A DNA stretch of 7,997 bases from the NCBI GenBank assembly GCA_900556165.1, contig USNP01000022.1, positions 1 through 7,997 on the forward strand, read 5' to 3'. How positions within the stretch are numbered: the first letter of the stretch is position 1; the number at the start of each line of letters is the position of its first letter. This DNA is from an uncultured bacterium. GTDB lineage: Bacteria > Patescibacteriota > Saccharimonadia > Saccharimonadales > Saccharimonadaceae. This document shows positions 1-6,343 of the stretch, in pieces. Under the pieces are notes generated by a model, which saw only the letters and a list, made by a program, of their open reading frames with translations, had not been told where the DNA came from and did not search any database. The translations under genes and the position numbers were made by a program.

Positions 1-68
1 TTGATCCTGAACTAACTGAGAAAGAAAGAGAGTATATTGTAAATTTCTTAAATAATTTAGAGTTATAG
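1..68 (+). CDS. 3' end of an unidentified upstream gene (partial)
   Basis: The third forward frame is open from the window edge (first full codon at base 3) to a TAG at 66-68. It encodes a 21-residue charged, helix-like tail that begins DPELTEKERE and ends NNLEL. The other two forward frames hit stops within the first 15 bases. The TAG overlaps the Shine-Dalgarno of tyrS (TAGGAG), and only 8 bases separate the stop from the tyrS start, so the two genes are probably co-transcribed. The tail is too short to name a family. It could still be chance open sequence, but the tight junction resembles the gatC-gatA junction in this window and favours a real gene. Confidence 0.55.
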   Translation, partial: DPELTEKEREYIVNFLNNLEL

Positions 69-71
69 GAG
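67..71 (+). promoter_or_regulatory. tyrS Shine-Dalgarno fused to the upstream stop codon
   Basis: AGGAG lies 5 bases before the tyrS ATG, and its first bases are part of the TAG stop of the preceding reading frame (TAGGAG). The gatC-gatA junction has the same arrangement. It fixes the tyrS start and suggests translational coupling with the upstream gene. Confidence 0.75.
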
Positions 72-76
72 AAAAA

Positions 77-1285
77 ATGAAATTATCAGAAGAGTTAAAA
101 TGGCGTGGTTTTTGGAATCAAACCACTTTTCAAGATCCAGAAATCTTAGATGGTGAAAAACGCACGATCTATCTTGGTGCCGACCCTTCTGCTGACAGTC
201 TTCATATCGGGCATCTTAGTGTTTATATGATGGTTCGACGTTTTCTTGATCACGGACATAAAGTAGTTTTACTTGTCGGTGGTGGAACTGGAATGATAGG
301 CGATATGCGTGACACCGAAGAGCGCGATCTTCTTTCAGCTCAAAAAGTTGCACAAAATACCGAAGCACTCAAAGCGCAAGTTTCAAAATTATTTGCTGGA
401 CAAGATTTCGAAGTCGTAAATAATGCCGACTGGCTTTCGAAAATTGAATTAATTCCTTTTTTGCGCGATATTGGCAAAAATTTCAGTATGACCGATTTGA
501 CCAGTCGCGAATTCTTTAAAAGCCGAATCGACAATGGTAGCGGTTTGAGTTTTGCCGAATTTACCTATACACTTCTCCAAGGTTATGATTTTTGGTACCT
601 TCATAAAAACAAAGATGTTTCGCTTCAAATTGGTGGTAGCGACCAATGGGGAAACCTTCTTTCGGGTGTGAATTTAATTCGCAAAAAGGAAGGTGTTGAA
701 GCTTTTGCAATGACTGCACCACTTCTCATCAATCGCTCAACAGGGCGAAAATTCGGAAAATCCGAAAGTGGGGCACTTTGGCTAGACGCTTCAAAAACTT
801 CTCCATTCAAATTATATCAATTCTTACTGAATTCTGACGATCAGAGCGTTTTTGAATATTTAAAAATTCTTACAACACTTTCGAAAGATGAGATTGAAGA
901 TATTGAACGTCAACATTCAGGGAATCAACATTTACGAATTGCTCAAAAAGCTCTTGCAAAAAATGTTATTGAAATCGTTCATGGCAAAGAAGTTGCAAAC
1001 AATGTTGTTTCAGCAACAGAAGTCCTCTTTGGTGGAAAAGATTTAGAAACTCTAAAACCAGAAGAAATTAAAATTCTTAAAACCGAAATTCCTATAATTT
1101 CAAAAAATAAGACCATCTCCGAGATATTAATTGAATTAAAACTTTCGAAAAGTAAAGGTGAAGCAAAAAGGCTAATTGCCGCAAATTCAATCTCGTTCAA
1201 TGGAGTTAAAGTTCTAGAAGATATCAAAATTTCCCAATCAGGATTACTGAAAAAAGGTAAAAACAGCTTTATTTTAGTTGATTAA
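77..1285 (+). CDS. tyrS: Tyrosyl-tRNA synthetase
   Basis: This cytoplasmic class I aminoacyl-tRNA synthetase activates tyrosine with ATP and attaches it to tRNA-Tyr. The 402-residue length is normal for the bacterial enzyme. The N-terminal Rossmann domain has the tyrosine and ATP pocket YLGADPSADSL ending in HIGH (residues 43-46). The tyrosine-binding stretch YTLLQGYDFWYL lies at about 164-175, followed by QIGGSDQWGN at 184-193. The KMSKS loop is KFGKS (225-229). After a helical linker, residues about 343-402 form an S4 RNA-binding domain that grips tRNA. The ATG at 77 has an AGGAG at 67-71 with 5-base spacing and gives the expected N-terminus. It follows an upstream gene by 8 bases, so its promoter probably lies outside the window. 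A strong terminator follows at 1293-1323. Nothing is missing or frameshifted. Confidence 0.98.
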   Translation: MKLSEELKWRGFWNQTTFQDPEILDGEKRTIYLGADPSADSLHIGHLSVYMMVRRFLDHGHKVVLLVGGGTGMIGDMRDTEERDLLSAQKVAQNTEALKAQVSKLFAGQDFEVVNNADWLSKIELIPFLRDIGKNFSMTDLTSREFFKSRIDNGSGLSFAEFTYTLLQGYDFWYLHKNKDVSLQIGGSDQWGNLLSGVNLIRKKEGVEAFAMTAPLLINRSTGRKFGKSESGALWLDASKTSPFKLYQFLLNSDDQSVFEYLKILTTLSKDEIEDIERQHSGNQHLRIAQKALAKNVIEIVHGKEVANNVVSATEVLFGGKDLETLKPEEIKILKTEIPIISKNKTISEILIELKLSKSKGEAKRLIAANSISFNGVKVLEDIKISQSGLLKKGKNSFILVD

Positions 1286-1292
1286 CCCAAAT

Positions 1293-1323
1293 AAAAAATC
1301 GCTCTTTCATTGAGCGATTTTTT
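1293..1323. terminator. Bidirectional intrinsic terminator between tyrS and the ytxH-like gene
   Basis: The stem TCGCTC (1299-1304) pairs with GAGCGA (1312-1317) around a 7-base loop. It is flanked by six A on the left and six T on the right. Read on the plus strand it is a hairpin plus U-tract 8 bases after the tyrS stop. Read on the minus strand it has the same form, ending 9 bases after the YtxH-type gene stop at 1333. One element therefore serves both convergent transcripts. Confidence 0.9.
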
Positions 1324-1332
1324 ATTATTTTC

Positions 1333-1671
1333 TTAAAGTTTCTTTTCGAAACCTTTTTTAGCACCTTCAATAGTATTTAGTGCGCGTTTTTGAATTTTTC
1401 CAGCCTCGATTTTAACTTCTTCAACCTTAGCTTCGGTTTGAACTTTTGCCTCGTTCGCAAACTCACCAACATTACGCTTTACATCTTTTACGACTTCTTC
1501 GGTATTTTTAGCAACTTCGTCAGCTTTCTCGGCAGCGACATCAGCAACTTTTTTTGCTTTCTCTTTTAACTCTTTTCGAGTTTCTTCGCCACTTTTGGGA
1601 GCAGTTAAGACTCCAGCAACTGCACCAACCAAAGCACCAAGCGCCAAACCTAATCCAAACTTTTTACTCAT
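1333..1671 (-). CDS. YtxH-domain protein (small membrane-associated protein)
   Basis: This 112-residue protein starts with MSKK and a glycine/alanine-rich hydrophobic segment (about 6-23), then the YtxH hallmark APKSGEETRKEL (24-35). The rest (36-112) is a long Lys/Glu/Ala/Val amphipathic helix with LEA- or apolipoprotein-like periodicity and no cysteines. YtxH-type proteins are known in Bacillus from stress-induced loci, but their biochemical role is unclear. The start overlaps the stop of the upstream DUF948-type gene by one base (TAATG). An AGGAG at 1680-1684 inside that gene lies 8 bases upstream, so translation is probably coupled. The gene order DUF948 then YtxH matches Bacillus ytxG-ytxH. 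Transcription probably comes from the promoter at 1991-2019. The domain call is firm; the function is inference. Confidence 0.85.
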   Translation of the reverse strand: MSKKFGLGLALGALVGAVAGVLTAPKSGEETRKELKEKAKKVADVAAEKADEVAKNTEEVVKDVKRNVGEFANEAKVQTEAKVEEVKIEAGKIQKRALNTIEGAKKGFEKKL

Positions 1672-1928
1672 TATTTTTTCTCCTTTTTAGTTTTAAATTT
1701 ATTAAAAATGTCAAAAATTGTTTTTCCGATAATTATCGGTGAAGTCACCTGAGCGACATTCTGCGCAATTCCATCAATACTTGCTGTGATATTTTGCATT
1801 TTTTCAGCCACATCACCAATCTGGCGAGTTACGCGAATTACCAATACAAAAGTGATAATTCCAAGTGTAATGAAAATTGCAAGAGCTACCGAAAGAAATA
1901 CAACCAAGATTTCTGCAGCTGAACTCAT
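1671..1928 (-). CDS. DUF948-like (YtxG-type) small membrane protein
   Basis: This 85-residue protein has one strong N-terminal transmembrane segment (about residues 7-32). A helical stretch of coiled-coil character follows (QIGDVAEKMQNITASIDGIAQNVAQV), resembling the repeats of DUF948 and methyl-accepting-type helices. A very basic tail ends in KTKKEKK. The architecture and the position directly before a YtxH gene suggest the YtxG/DUF948 family, which tends to be membrane anchored and stress associated. The family assignment rests on pattern and context. The ATG at 1928 has an AGGAG at 1933-1937 with 4-base spacing. The gene is first in its unit, about 55 bases downstream of the predicted transcription start. 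The hydrophobic N-terminus could alternatively be read as an uncleaved signal anchor; no cleavage site is evident. Confidence 0.75.
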   Translation of the reverse strand: MSSAAEILVVFLSVALAIFITLGIITFVLVIRVTRQIGDVAEKMQNITASIDGIAQNVAQVTSPIIIGKTIFDIFNKFKTKKEKK

Positions 1929-1990
1929 TTTTCTCCTTTTTATTATTTTTGTTTTTAAATTTTATTTTGATTTTATTCAAATCTGATTGT

Positions 1991-2019
1991 ATTTTACCAC
2001 AAAATAATTCTTATGTCAA
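1991..2019 (-). promoter_or_regulatory. Strong sigma-70-type promoter for the DUF948/YtxH pair
   Basis: On the minus strand, a perfect -35 TTGACA (2019-2014) is followed by a 17-base spacer and the -10 TAAAAT (1996-1991). A TGG sits immediately upstream, forming an extended -10 element. Transcription should begin near 1984, leaving a leader of about 55 bases before the ATG at 1928. The -35 starts 9 bases past the stop of the preceding gene. Confidence 0.85.
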
Positions 2020-2027
2020 GTATTTTA

Positions 2028-2402
2028 TTAAAAATAACCCGAAACAAGCCGATTAACTCTTGTTCGAACGTTTATTGCAGAAATCTCTTTAATCATAAAA
2101 TAATACAAACTTCCATCATTCATCTCAACCTCAACTCGGCAAGAATCTTGATTCCAATTCTTTGGTCGACCAAAAGCTAACTCCTTCAAGAAAAAGATCC
2201 GCCAAATACTTGGCTGATAAATTTCTTTTTCCACATCAACAAAATTAATCGCCAAAATCTCGCCAGCCGGAAATTTTAATTCCAGCGGACGAGTTAGCGC
2301 AAAATTCTCATAAAATGAAATTCCATCATTTTCAAAAACTAAGCTTCCTAAGATATTTTTATCACCGTTAAGTTCAGCTTGAAATTCTACGCTATTTTGC
2401 AT
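2028..2402 (-). CDS. Hypothetical 124-aa protein at the end of the gat operon
   Basis: I do not recognise this protein. It is soluble-looking, with no signal peptide or clear membrane segment. It alternates beta-strand-like stretches with turns: ILGSLVFENDGISFYE (17-32), ELKFPAGEILAINFVDVE (41-58), CRVEVEMNDGSLYYFMI (88-104) and a C-terminal helix-like region. That pattern, including an LxFxxDGIxF-type hairpin and a late xVxxxDGSLYxF strand, resembles small PH- or GRAM-like beta-barrel domains. This is a fold guess only. The basic and aromatic patch SIWRIFFLKELAFGRPKNW (65-83) might contact membrane or nucleic acid. The ATG lies one base after the gatB TAG, with a weak AAAGG at 2410-2414, so it is almost certainly the last gene of the gat transcript. 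No hairpin terminator was seen after its stop. Confidence 0.8.
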   Translation of the reverse strand: MQNSVEFQAELNGDKNILGSLVFENDGISFYENFALTRPLELKFPAGEILAINFVDVEKEIYQPSIWRIFFLKELAFGRPKNWNQDSCRVEVEMNDGSLYYFMIKEISAINVRTRVNRLVSGYF

Positions 2403-2403
2403 T

Positions 2404-3921
2404 CTACAACCTTTCGCGAATCAATTTTTGTGCCAAAGCTGGATTAGCTTTTCCTTGCGATTTTTTCATAATTTGGCCAACCAAGAAACCAATCGCCTTA
2501 TCATTTCCAGCTTTAATATCCGCAACAGCTTTTGCCGAAACCGGATCAGCCAAAACTTCATCAACAATTTTCGCAATAGCGCCTTCATCCGATACTTGGA
2601 GAAGATTCATTTTTTCAGCGATCTTTTCTGGCATAAATTCTAGATTTTCGTCATCAAGCATTGCCAAGAAAATTTGATGACCACCATTAGAGCTTACTTT
2701 TTTATCGTGGACTAAATGAGCCAACAAAGTTAATCGACGAGGACCAAGATAACCTTTGTAAAGTTTTTCTAAATCAAGTTCTTCGCTTGGTGTTGAGGCA
2801 AACCAATTAAAGATTCGCTTCATATTTTCTTTATGTTCCTCAATAGTATAATTATCGATTCCAACTTCACTAATTAATTCTTCTTGAGAAACCGGCCAAG
2901 GACCATCACCCCAAGTTGCAAGGAGTAGTTCAGCGATTCGATAATCACTCAAGGCGTATTCAACCACAGAACTATCAAGCCCGAAAACACTAAATTTTTC
3001 ACGGAAATAGTCTGGCATAATTGGGAATTTTGCTTGCATTTTTAAAATTTCTTCATCACTCAAAACAATTGGCGGAATGTCTGGATCTGGCATATAGCGA
3101 TAATCTTGAGCTTCTTCTTTACTTCGTTGCGAAACTGTTTTTTGCTCGTCGTCAAGCCAGCCACGAGTCTCCTGCTTAATTTTTTCACCTTTTTCGAGTA
3201 GCTTAACTTGGCGTTCAAATTCGTACTGAGCTGCACGCTCCACACTTCGAAAACTATTTAAGTTTTTAATTTCAGTTCGTGTTCCGAGTTTCTCTTCACC
3301 AAATTTTCGTGCCGAAATATTTACATCAAAACGCATATTTCCTTGATATAAATCACCATTTGTCACATCTGCAAAAACCATTCGCTTATGTAATTCTTCA
3401 GCATATGCTCGAGCCTCCTCAGCCGAATGAATATCTGGCATTGAAACAATTTCGATCAAAGGTGTTCCTGCGCGATTCAAATCAACCAAAGAATGATCGC
3501 TAAAATGTGTTAATTTTCCAGCATCTTCCTCTAAATGAGCATGTTCAATTCGAACTTTCACATTTTTACCATTCGAAAGTGGAGCAATAATCTCGCCCTC
3601 ACCAATAATTGGCTGATAAAGCTGCGAAGTCTGATAACCTTTTGGTAGATCTGGATAAAAATAATGCTTTCGGTCAAATCGGCTAACATTAGCGATTTTT
3701 GCATTTAATGCTTTTCCCGCACGAACAGCCAAACGAACCGCTTCTTTATTTAGAACTGGTAACATTCCAGGCAAACCGAAATCAATCGGCGAAGTTGCCT
3801 CGTTTGGTGATTTTTCGCGTGCATCATTATCACTTCCGCTAAAAAGCTTAGTTTTCGTTTTCAACTGAACATGACATTCAATACCGATCGTCATTTCGTA
3901 TTTTTTTAAAATATCTTCCAT
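2404..3921 (-). CDS. gatB: Asp/Glu-tRNA(Asn/Gln) amidotransferase subunit B
   Basis: GatB is the tRNA-binding, kinase-type subunit of GatCAB. It phosphorylates the side chain of Glu (or Asp) on misacylated tRNA and receives ammonia from GatA to give Gln-tRNA or Asn-tRNA. The 505-residue length is at the upper end of normal. Signatures in order: IGIECHVQLKTKTKLFSG (12-29), FDRKHYFYPDLPKGYQ (82-97), EEDAGK (131-136), DLNRAGTPLIEIVS (147-160), GNMRFDVNIS (194-203), KNLNSF (219-224) and DYRYMPDPDIPP (273-284). The YqeY-like tail holds GFLVGQIMKKSQGKANP (478-494). The early Cys residues some homologues use for zinc are replaced by Ser/Asp, as in the Staphylococcus enzyme, and the usual Cys of the MRCD motif is Phe. 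The ATG overlaps the preceding TAA by one base, with AGGAG at 3929-3933. Confidence 0.98.
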   Translation of the reverse strand: MEDILKKYEMTIGIECHVQLKTKTKLFSGSDNDAREKSPNEATSPIDFGLPGMLPVLNKEAVRLAVRAGKALNAKIANVSRFDRKHYFYPDLPKGYQTSQLYQPIIGEGEIIAPLSNGKNVKVRIEHAHLEEDAGKLTHFSDHSLVDLNRAGTPLIEIVSMPDIHSAEEARAYAEELHKRMVFADVTNGDLYQGNMRFDVNISARKFGEEKLGTRTEIKNLNSFRSVERAAQYEFERQVKLLEKGEKIKQETRGWLDDEQKTVSQRSKEEAQDYRYMPDPDIPPIVLSDEEILKMQAKFPIMPDYFREKFSVFGLDSSVVEYALSDYRIAELLLATWGDGPWPVSQEELISEVGIDNYTIEEHKENMKRIFNWFASTPSEELDLEKLYKGYLGPRRLTLLAHLVHDKKVSSNGGHQIFLAMLDDENLEFMPEKIAEKMNLLQVSDEGAIAKIVDEVLADPVSAKAVADIKAGNDKAIGFLVGQIMKKSQGKANPALAQKLIRERL

Positions 3922-4334
3922 TAAATTGCTCCTAAATCCTTCAAAGCCTGTTTAAAACTATTCATTGCACGGCGCGTTTGGTCGAAATTAATCTGTGCGT
4001 CATTTTCGTGTGCGATAACATTTCGAAGTTTATGTGCGTGCCAAATTGAATTCGGACTCGAAAATTTATCTTTCGAATTCTTTAATCGCTCACCCATTGT
4101 CTGTCCAGAAATTCGCAATTCTCGCATCGCAGTATCAACCAATTTATCAGCATTAATTAATGCCAAATGCCAAGTCGCCGGCTCATCTTTTTTAATCGAA
4201 TTCTCAATCTTCAACCAATCTCCCTGAAATTTTAATTTATCAAGTTGAATTTTCTCCGTTTTCGTAATCCCAATAAAGAAAAACAAAAGTGCAGCACAAA
4301 TCAGAATAGAAACTGAAAGAATTACTAAATCCAT
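3921..4334 (-). CDS. Membrane-anchored HEPN-like protein inside the gat operon
   Basis: This 137-residue protein has an N-terminal transmembrane helix (about 3-23), a basic and acidic linker, and a helical cytoplasmic domain. The domain contains HLALINADKLVDTAMREL (56-73), TMGERLKN (79-86), and WHAHKLRNVIAHE (98-110), and ends in a helix FKQALKDLG. The stretch RNVIAH (104-109) fits the R-x4-H motif, with a polar residue after the Arg, of HEPN domains; many HEPN proteins are ribonucleases or toxin components. I recall similar AHKLRNxxAHE proteins in CPR genomes, usually unannotated. The ATG overlaps the gatA TGA by one base (TGATG) and has GGAGG 7 bases upstream. Its own TAA overlaps the gatB ATG. 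It is thus translationally locked between gatA and gatB. The HEPN call is from the motif only; nuclease activity is unproven. Confidence 0.85.
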   Translation of the reverse strand: MDLVILSVSILICAALLFFFIGITKTEKIQLDKLKFQGDWLKIENSIKKDEPATWHLALINADKLVDTAMRELRISGQTMGERLKNSKDKFSSPNSIWHAHKLRNVIAHENDAQINFDQTRRAMNSFKQALKDLGAI

Positions 4335-5734
4335 CAGCTTTCCTCCAAATCATCAGCCAAAGCTAAAATTTTCGCATCCGACTCCATTTTTCCAATAATT
4401 TGAACTCCAACAGGCAACCCCTCTTTTGTTTTTCCGGCTGGAACTGAAACCGCAGGTAGTCCTGCAAGTGATGCCGGCACGCTCAAAATATCCGCAAGAT
4501 ACATTTTTACTGGATCATGCGCATTTTCACCAATTTTAAAAGCTGGAGTTGGAGCAACTGGGCCAACCAAAAAATCAACTTCTTCGAAAAGTTTATTAAA
4601 CTCATCAATTAATAAAGTTCGCGCTTTTTGAGCTTTTAGATAATACGCATCATAAAATCCACTCGAAAGCACATATGAACCAATCATGATTCGGCGTTTA
4701 TTTTCCGCTTCAAAACCTTCATCGCGAGACTCTCCGAAAACCTCACCCAAGTTTTTTGCATTTTTCGAACGTAATCCATAACGAATTCCATCATATCGCG
4801 CCAAATTCGAAGAAACCTCTGCCGGCACAACAATATAATAAATCGCCAAAGAATATTTACTCATAGGCAAAGAAACTTCCATAATTTCATGACCAGCTTT
4901 TCGCATTTTTTCAATATATTCCTCAGTAGTTTTTCGAACCTCAGGATCAACACCTTCACCCAAAAACTCTTTAACAACACCAATTTTAGCTTTTTTAGGC
5001 GCAGATTCTTCTTGCCAAAAATCTGGCAAAGTCATCGCATCGCGAGAATCAAGCCCTGCCATCACACGCATTACAAGCTCACTCTCTTTAGCAGTTTTCG
5101 CAAAAACACCGATCGTATCTGTCGAAGACGCCATCGCAACAACACCAAATCGCGAAACCGTTCCATAAGTTGGCTTTACGCCATAAACACCGTTAAAGCT
5201 GGCAGGCTGACGAATCGAACCACCAGTGTCTGTTCCTAGTGCAAAAGGCACAACATCGAGTGCCGTAATCACCGCCGAACCACCAGATGACCCACCCGCA
5301 ACACGAGCTTCATCAACTGAATTTTTTGTTACACCAAAAGCTGAGTTTTCCGTTGAGCCACCATGTGCAAAAGCGTCCAAATTCGATTTCCCAATACAAA
5401 TTGCACCCGCTTCTTCAAGTTTTTCAACCGCAGTCGCTTGAATTGGAGTTTCGAAATTCTCCAACATTTTACTTGAGGCTGTCGAAGGTGAACCAAAAAC
5501 TAAAAAATTATCCTTTGCAACAAAAGGAACACCAGCTAATTCACCAACTTTTTCGCCTTTCGAAATTTTCTCATCAATTTCTTGAGCACGTGCTAAAGCT
5601 CGCTCTTCAGTTAAACTCGTAAAAGCGTTAAATTTTTCAATTTCTTTGGCTTTCGAAATCGCTTCTTTAACAAATTCAACAGCGGTTTTCTTTCCGCTCA
5701 AAATCTGCTCTCTAATTTCAAAAATATTCGTCAT
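4334..5734 (-). CDS. gatA: Asp/Glu-tRNA(Asn/Gln) amidotransferase subunit A (glutaminase)
   Basis: GatA is the amidase-signature subunit that hydrolyses glutamine and channels ammonia to GatB. The Ser-cisSer-Lys triad is visible: Lys74 in AKDN, the cis-Ser in GGSSGG (147-152, probably Ser149), and the nucleophile Ser173 in TDTGGSIRQP. Other family landmarks are SNLDAFAHGGSTENSAFG (117-134), GVKPTYGTVSRFGVVA (185-200), ARYDGIRYG and SSGFYDAYY. At 466 residues the protein is slightly short. It stops about 10 residues earlier after the conserved IGK than the Staphylococcus protein, at the point where the next gene's ATG overlaps its TGA. The ATG at 5734 has AGGAG at 5739-5743 with 4-base spacing, fused to the gatC TAG. 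All catalytic residues are present, so it should be active. Confidence 0.98.
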   Translation of the reverse strand: MTNIFEIREQILSGKKTAVEFVKEAISKAKEIEKFNAFTSLTEERALARAQEIDEKISKGEKVGELAGVPFVAKDNFLVFGSPSTASSKMLENFETPIQATAVEKLEEAGAICIGKSNLDAFAHGGSTENSAFGVTKNSVDEARVAGGSSGGSAVITALDVVPFALGTDTGGSIRQPASFNGVYGVKPTYGTVSRFGVVAMASSTDTIGVFAKTAKESELVMRVMAGLDSRDAMTLPDFWQEESAPKKAKIGVVKEFLGEGVDPEVRKTTEEYIEKMRKAGHEIMEVSLPMSKYSLAIYYIVVPAEVSSNLARYDGIRYGLRSKNAKNLGEVFGESRDEGFEAENKRRIMIGSYVLSSGFYDAYYLKAQKARTLLIDEFNKLFEEVDFLVGPVAPTPAFKIGENAHDPVKMYLADILSVPASLAGLPAVSVPAGKTKEGLPVGVQIIGKMESDAKILALADDLEES

Positions 5735-5741
5735 AATTCTC

Positions 5742-6035
5742 CTATAAAACCTTTGGAACTTTCACCTGATTATCTTCAACATTTTCGCCAGCAAGCTTCA
5801 AGAGTTCATCTCGCTTAACGCCATAATCATTAATTTCATCCTCGCGCCAAACATTTTGATTTTTCGAAACTGAGTATGTCGGCTCAACACCGTCAGTATT
5901 TAATTCGCCTAATTGCTCGATATATTCAACAATATTTCCCAAATCAGTTTGAAGATTCGAAATTTCTTCTTCACTTAGCGAAATACTTGAAAGCTCCGCC
6001 AAATGCTTAACTTCATCTTTTGATATTCTTTCCAT
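5742..6035 (-). CDS. gatC: Asp/Glu-tRNA(Asn/Gln) amidotransferase subunit C
   Basis: GatC is a small belt-like subunit that wraps and stabilises the GatA-GatB interface. The 97 residues match the family throughout. There is an N-terminal two-helix region with EVKHLAELSSISLSEEE (8-24) and IVEYIEQLGELNTDGVEPT (35-53), then an extended tail with R-D-like contacts (WREDE, 63-67) and the terminal VPKV. It heads the operon and is followed by gatA after a 7-base gap. No Shine-Dalgarno is visible before the ATG at 6035. Instead a -10-like TATACT ends 7 bases upstream, so the message may be leaderless. An internal ATG start is unlikely because the family N-terminus begins here. Confidence 0.96.
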   Translation of the reverse strand: MERISKDEVKHLAELSSISLSEEEISNLQTDLGNIVEYIEQLGELNTDGVEPTYSVSKNQNVWREDEINDYGVKRDELLKLAGENVEDNQVKVPKVL

Positions 6036-6071
6036 ATCAACAAGTATATCACTTTTTTAAATATTTTTAAA
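6035..6071 (-). promoter_or_regulatory. Predicted gat operon promoter, probably leaderless
   Basis: On the minus strand a -35-like TTTAAA (6071-6066, 4 of 6 consensus) is followed by a 17-base spacer and the -10 TATACT (6048-6043), preceded by TGA as an extended -10. The predicted start point falls on or one base before the A of the gatC ATG. No AGGAG-like site lies in between. The -35 match is only moderate in this AT-rich stretch. Confidence 0.6.
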
Positions 6072-6095
6072 GTGTTGAAAATAAGCATAAAAATA

Positions 6096-6125
6096 TTGTT
6101 TTTTTGGTTTTGCGTATGTTATAAT
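6096..6125 (+). promoter_or_regulatory. Promoter for the 59-aa membrane protein gene
   Basis: A perfect -10 TATAAT (6120-6125) has TGT directly upstream (extended -10). A weak -35-like TTGTTT (6096-6101) lies 18 bases before it. It diverges from the gat promoter. The start near 6132 leaves a leader of about 30 bases containing the Shine-Dalgarno of the small gene. Confidence 0.75.
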
Positions 6126-6163
6126 ATTTATATTTAATTCTAATATATATCAAGAGGCTATTA

Positions 6164-6343
6164 ATGAAATTTTTTAAACAAAATTCCAAAAAAGAACTAT
6201 TTTTTCAAATTCTACTTATATTAAATACATTATTGCTTATCACATTAATAATATTTGTTACTATTGATGCACAAGATAATATGTGGCGGCATGTAAAGAC
6301 CTTACAGGAAATCGACGACATTAAAATACAACTCAAAAAATAA
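6164..6343 (+). CDS. Small single-pass membrane protein, 59 residues, unknown function
   Basis: This short gene starts at the ATG at 6164 and ends with TAA at 6341-6343. AAGAGG at 6152-6157 lies 6 bases upstream as a Shine-Dalgarno. The product has a basic N-terminus (KFFKQNSKKE), one hydrophobic helix (about 12-34, rich in L and I), and a polar 25-residue tail containing DNMWRHVKTLQEIDDIKIQLKK, which looks like an amphipathic helix. The positive-inside rule puts the N-terminus in the cytoplasm and the tail outside. The gene carries its own promoter (6096-6125) and terminator (6337-6360), strong support that it is expressed alone. I recognise no family. A short toxin-like or regulatory membrane peptide is possible, but nothing shows it directly. 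Gene reality is likely; function is unknown. Confidence 0.75.
   Translation: MKFFKQNSKKELFFQILLILNTLLLITLIIFVTIDAQDNMWRHVKTLQEIDDIKIQLKK

Noticed and set aside
1929..2027. Possible riboswitch or small RNA in the leader of the DUF948/YtxH unit
   Set aside because: The roughly 55-base leader is almost pure A/T with no stable hairpin or known aptamer pattern.
2061..2070. TTCGAA-containing stretches resembling a tRNA T-loop
   Set aside because: No matching T-stem, anticodon arm or acceptor stem is present around this or the other TTCGAA sites, and all lie inside protein genes.
4889..5239. Plus-strand open frame of 116 codons
   Set aside because: It lies antisense to gatA, has no ribosome site, and its Arg/His/Asn-rich product looks like a frame shadow of a clearly conserved gene.
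5287..5622. Plus-strand open frame of 111 codons
   Set aside because: It is antisense to the catalytic core of gatA with Leu/Gln/His-rich low-complexity translation and no promoter or Shine-Dalgarno.
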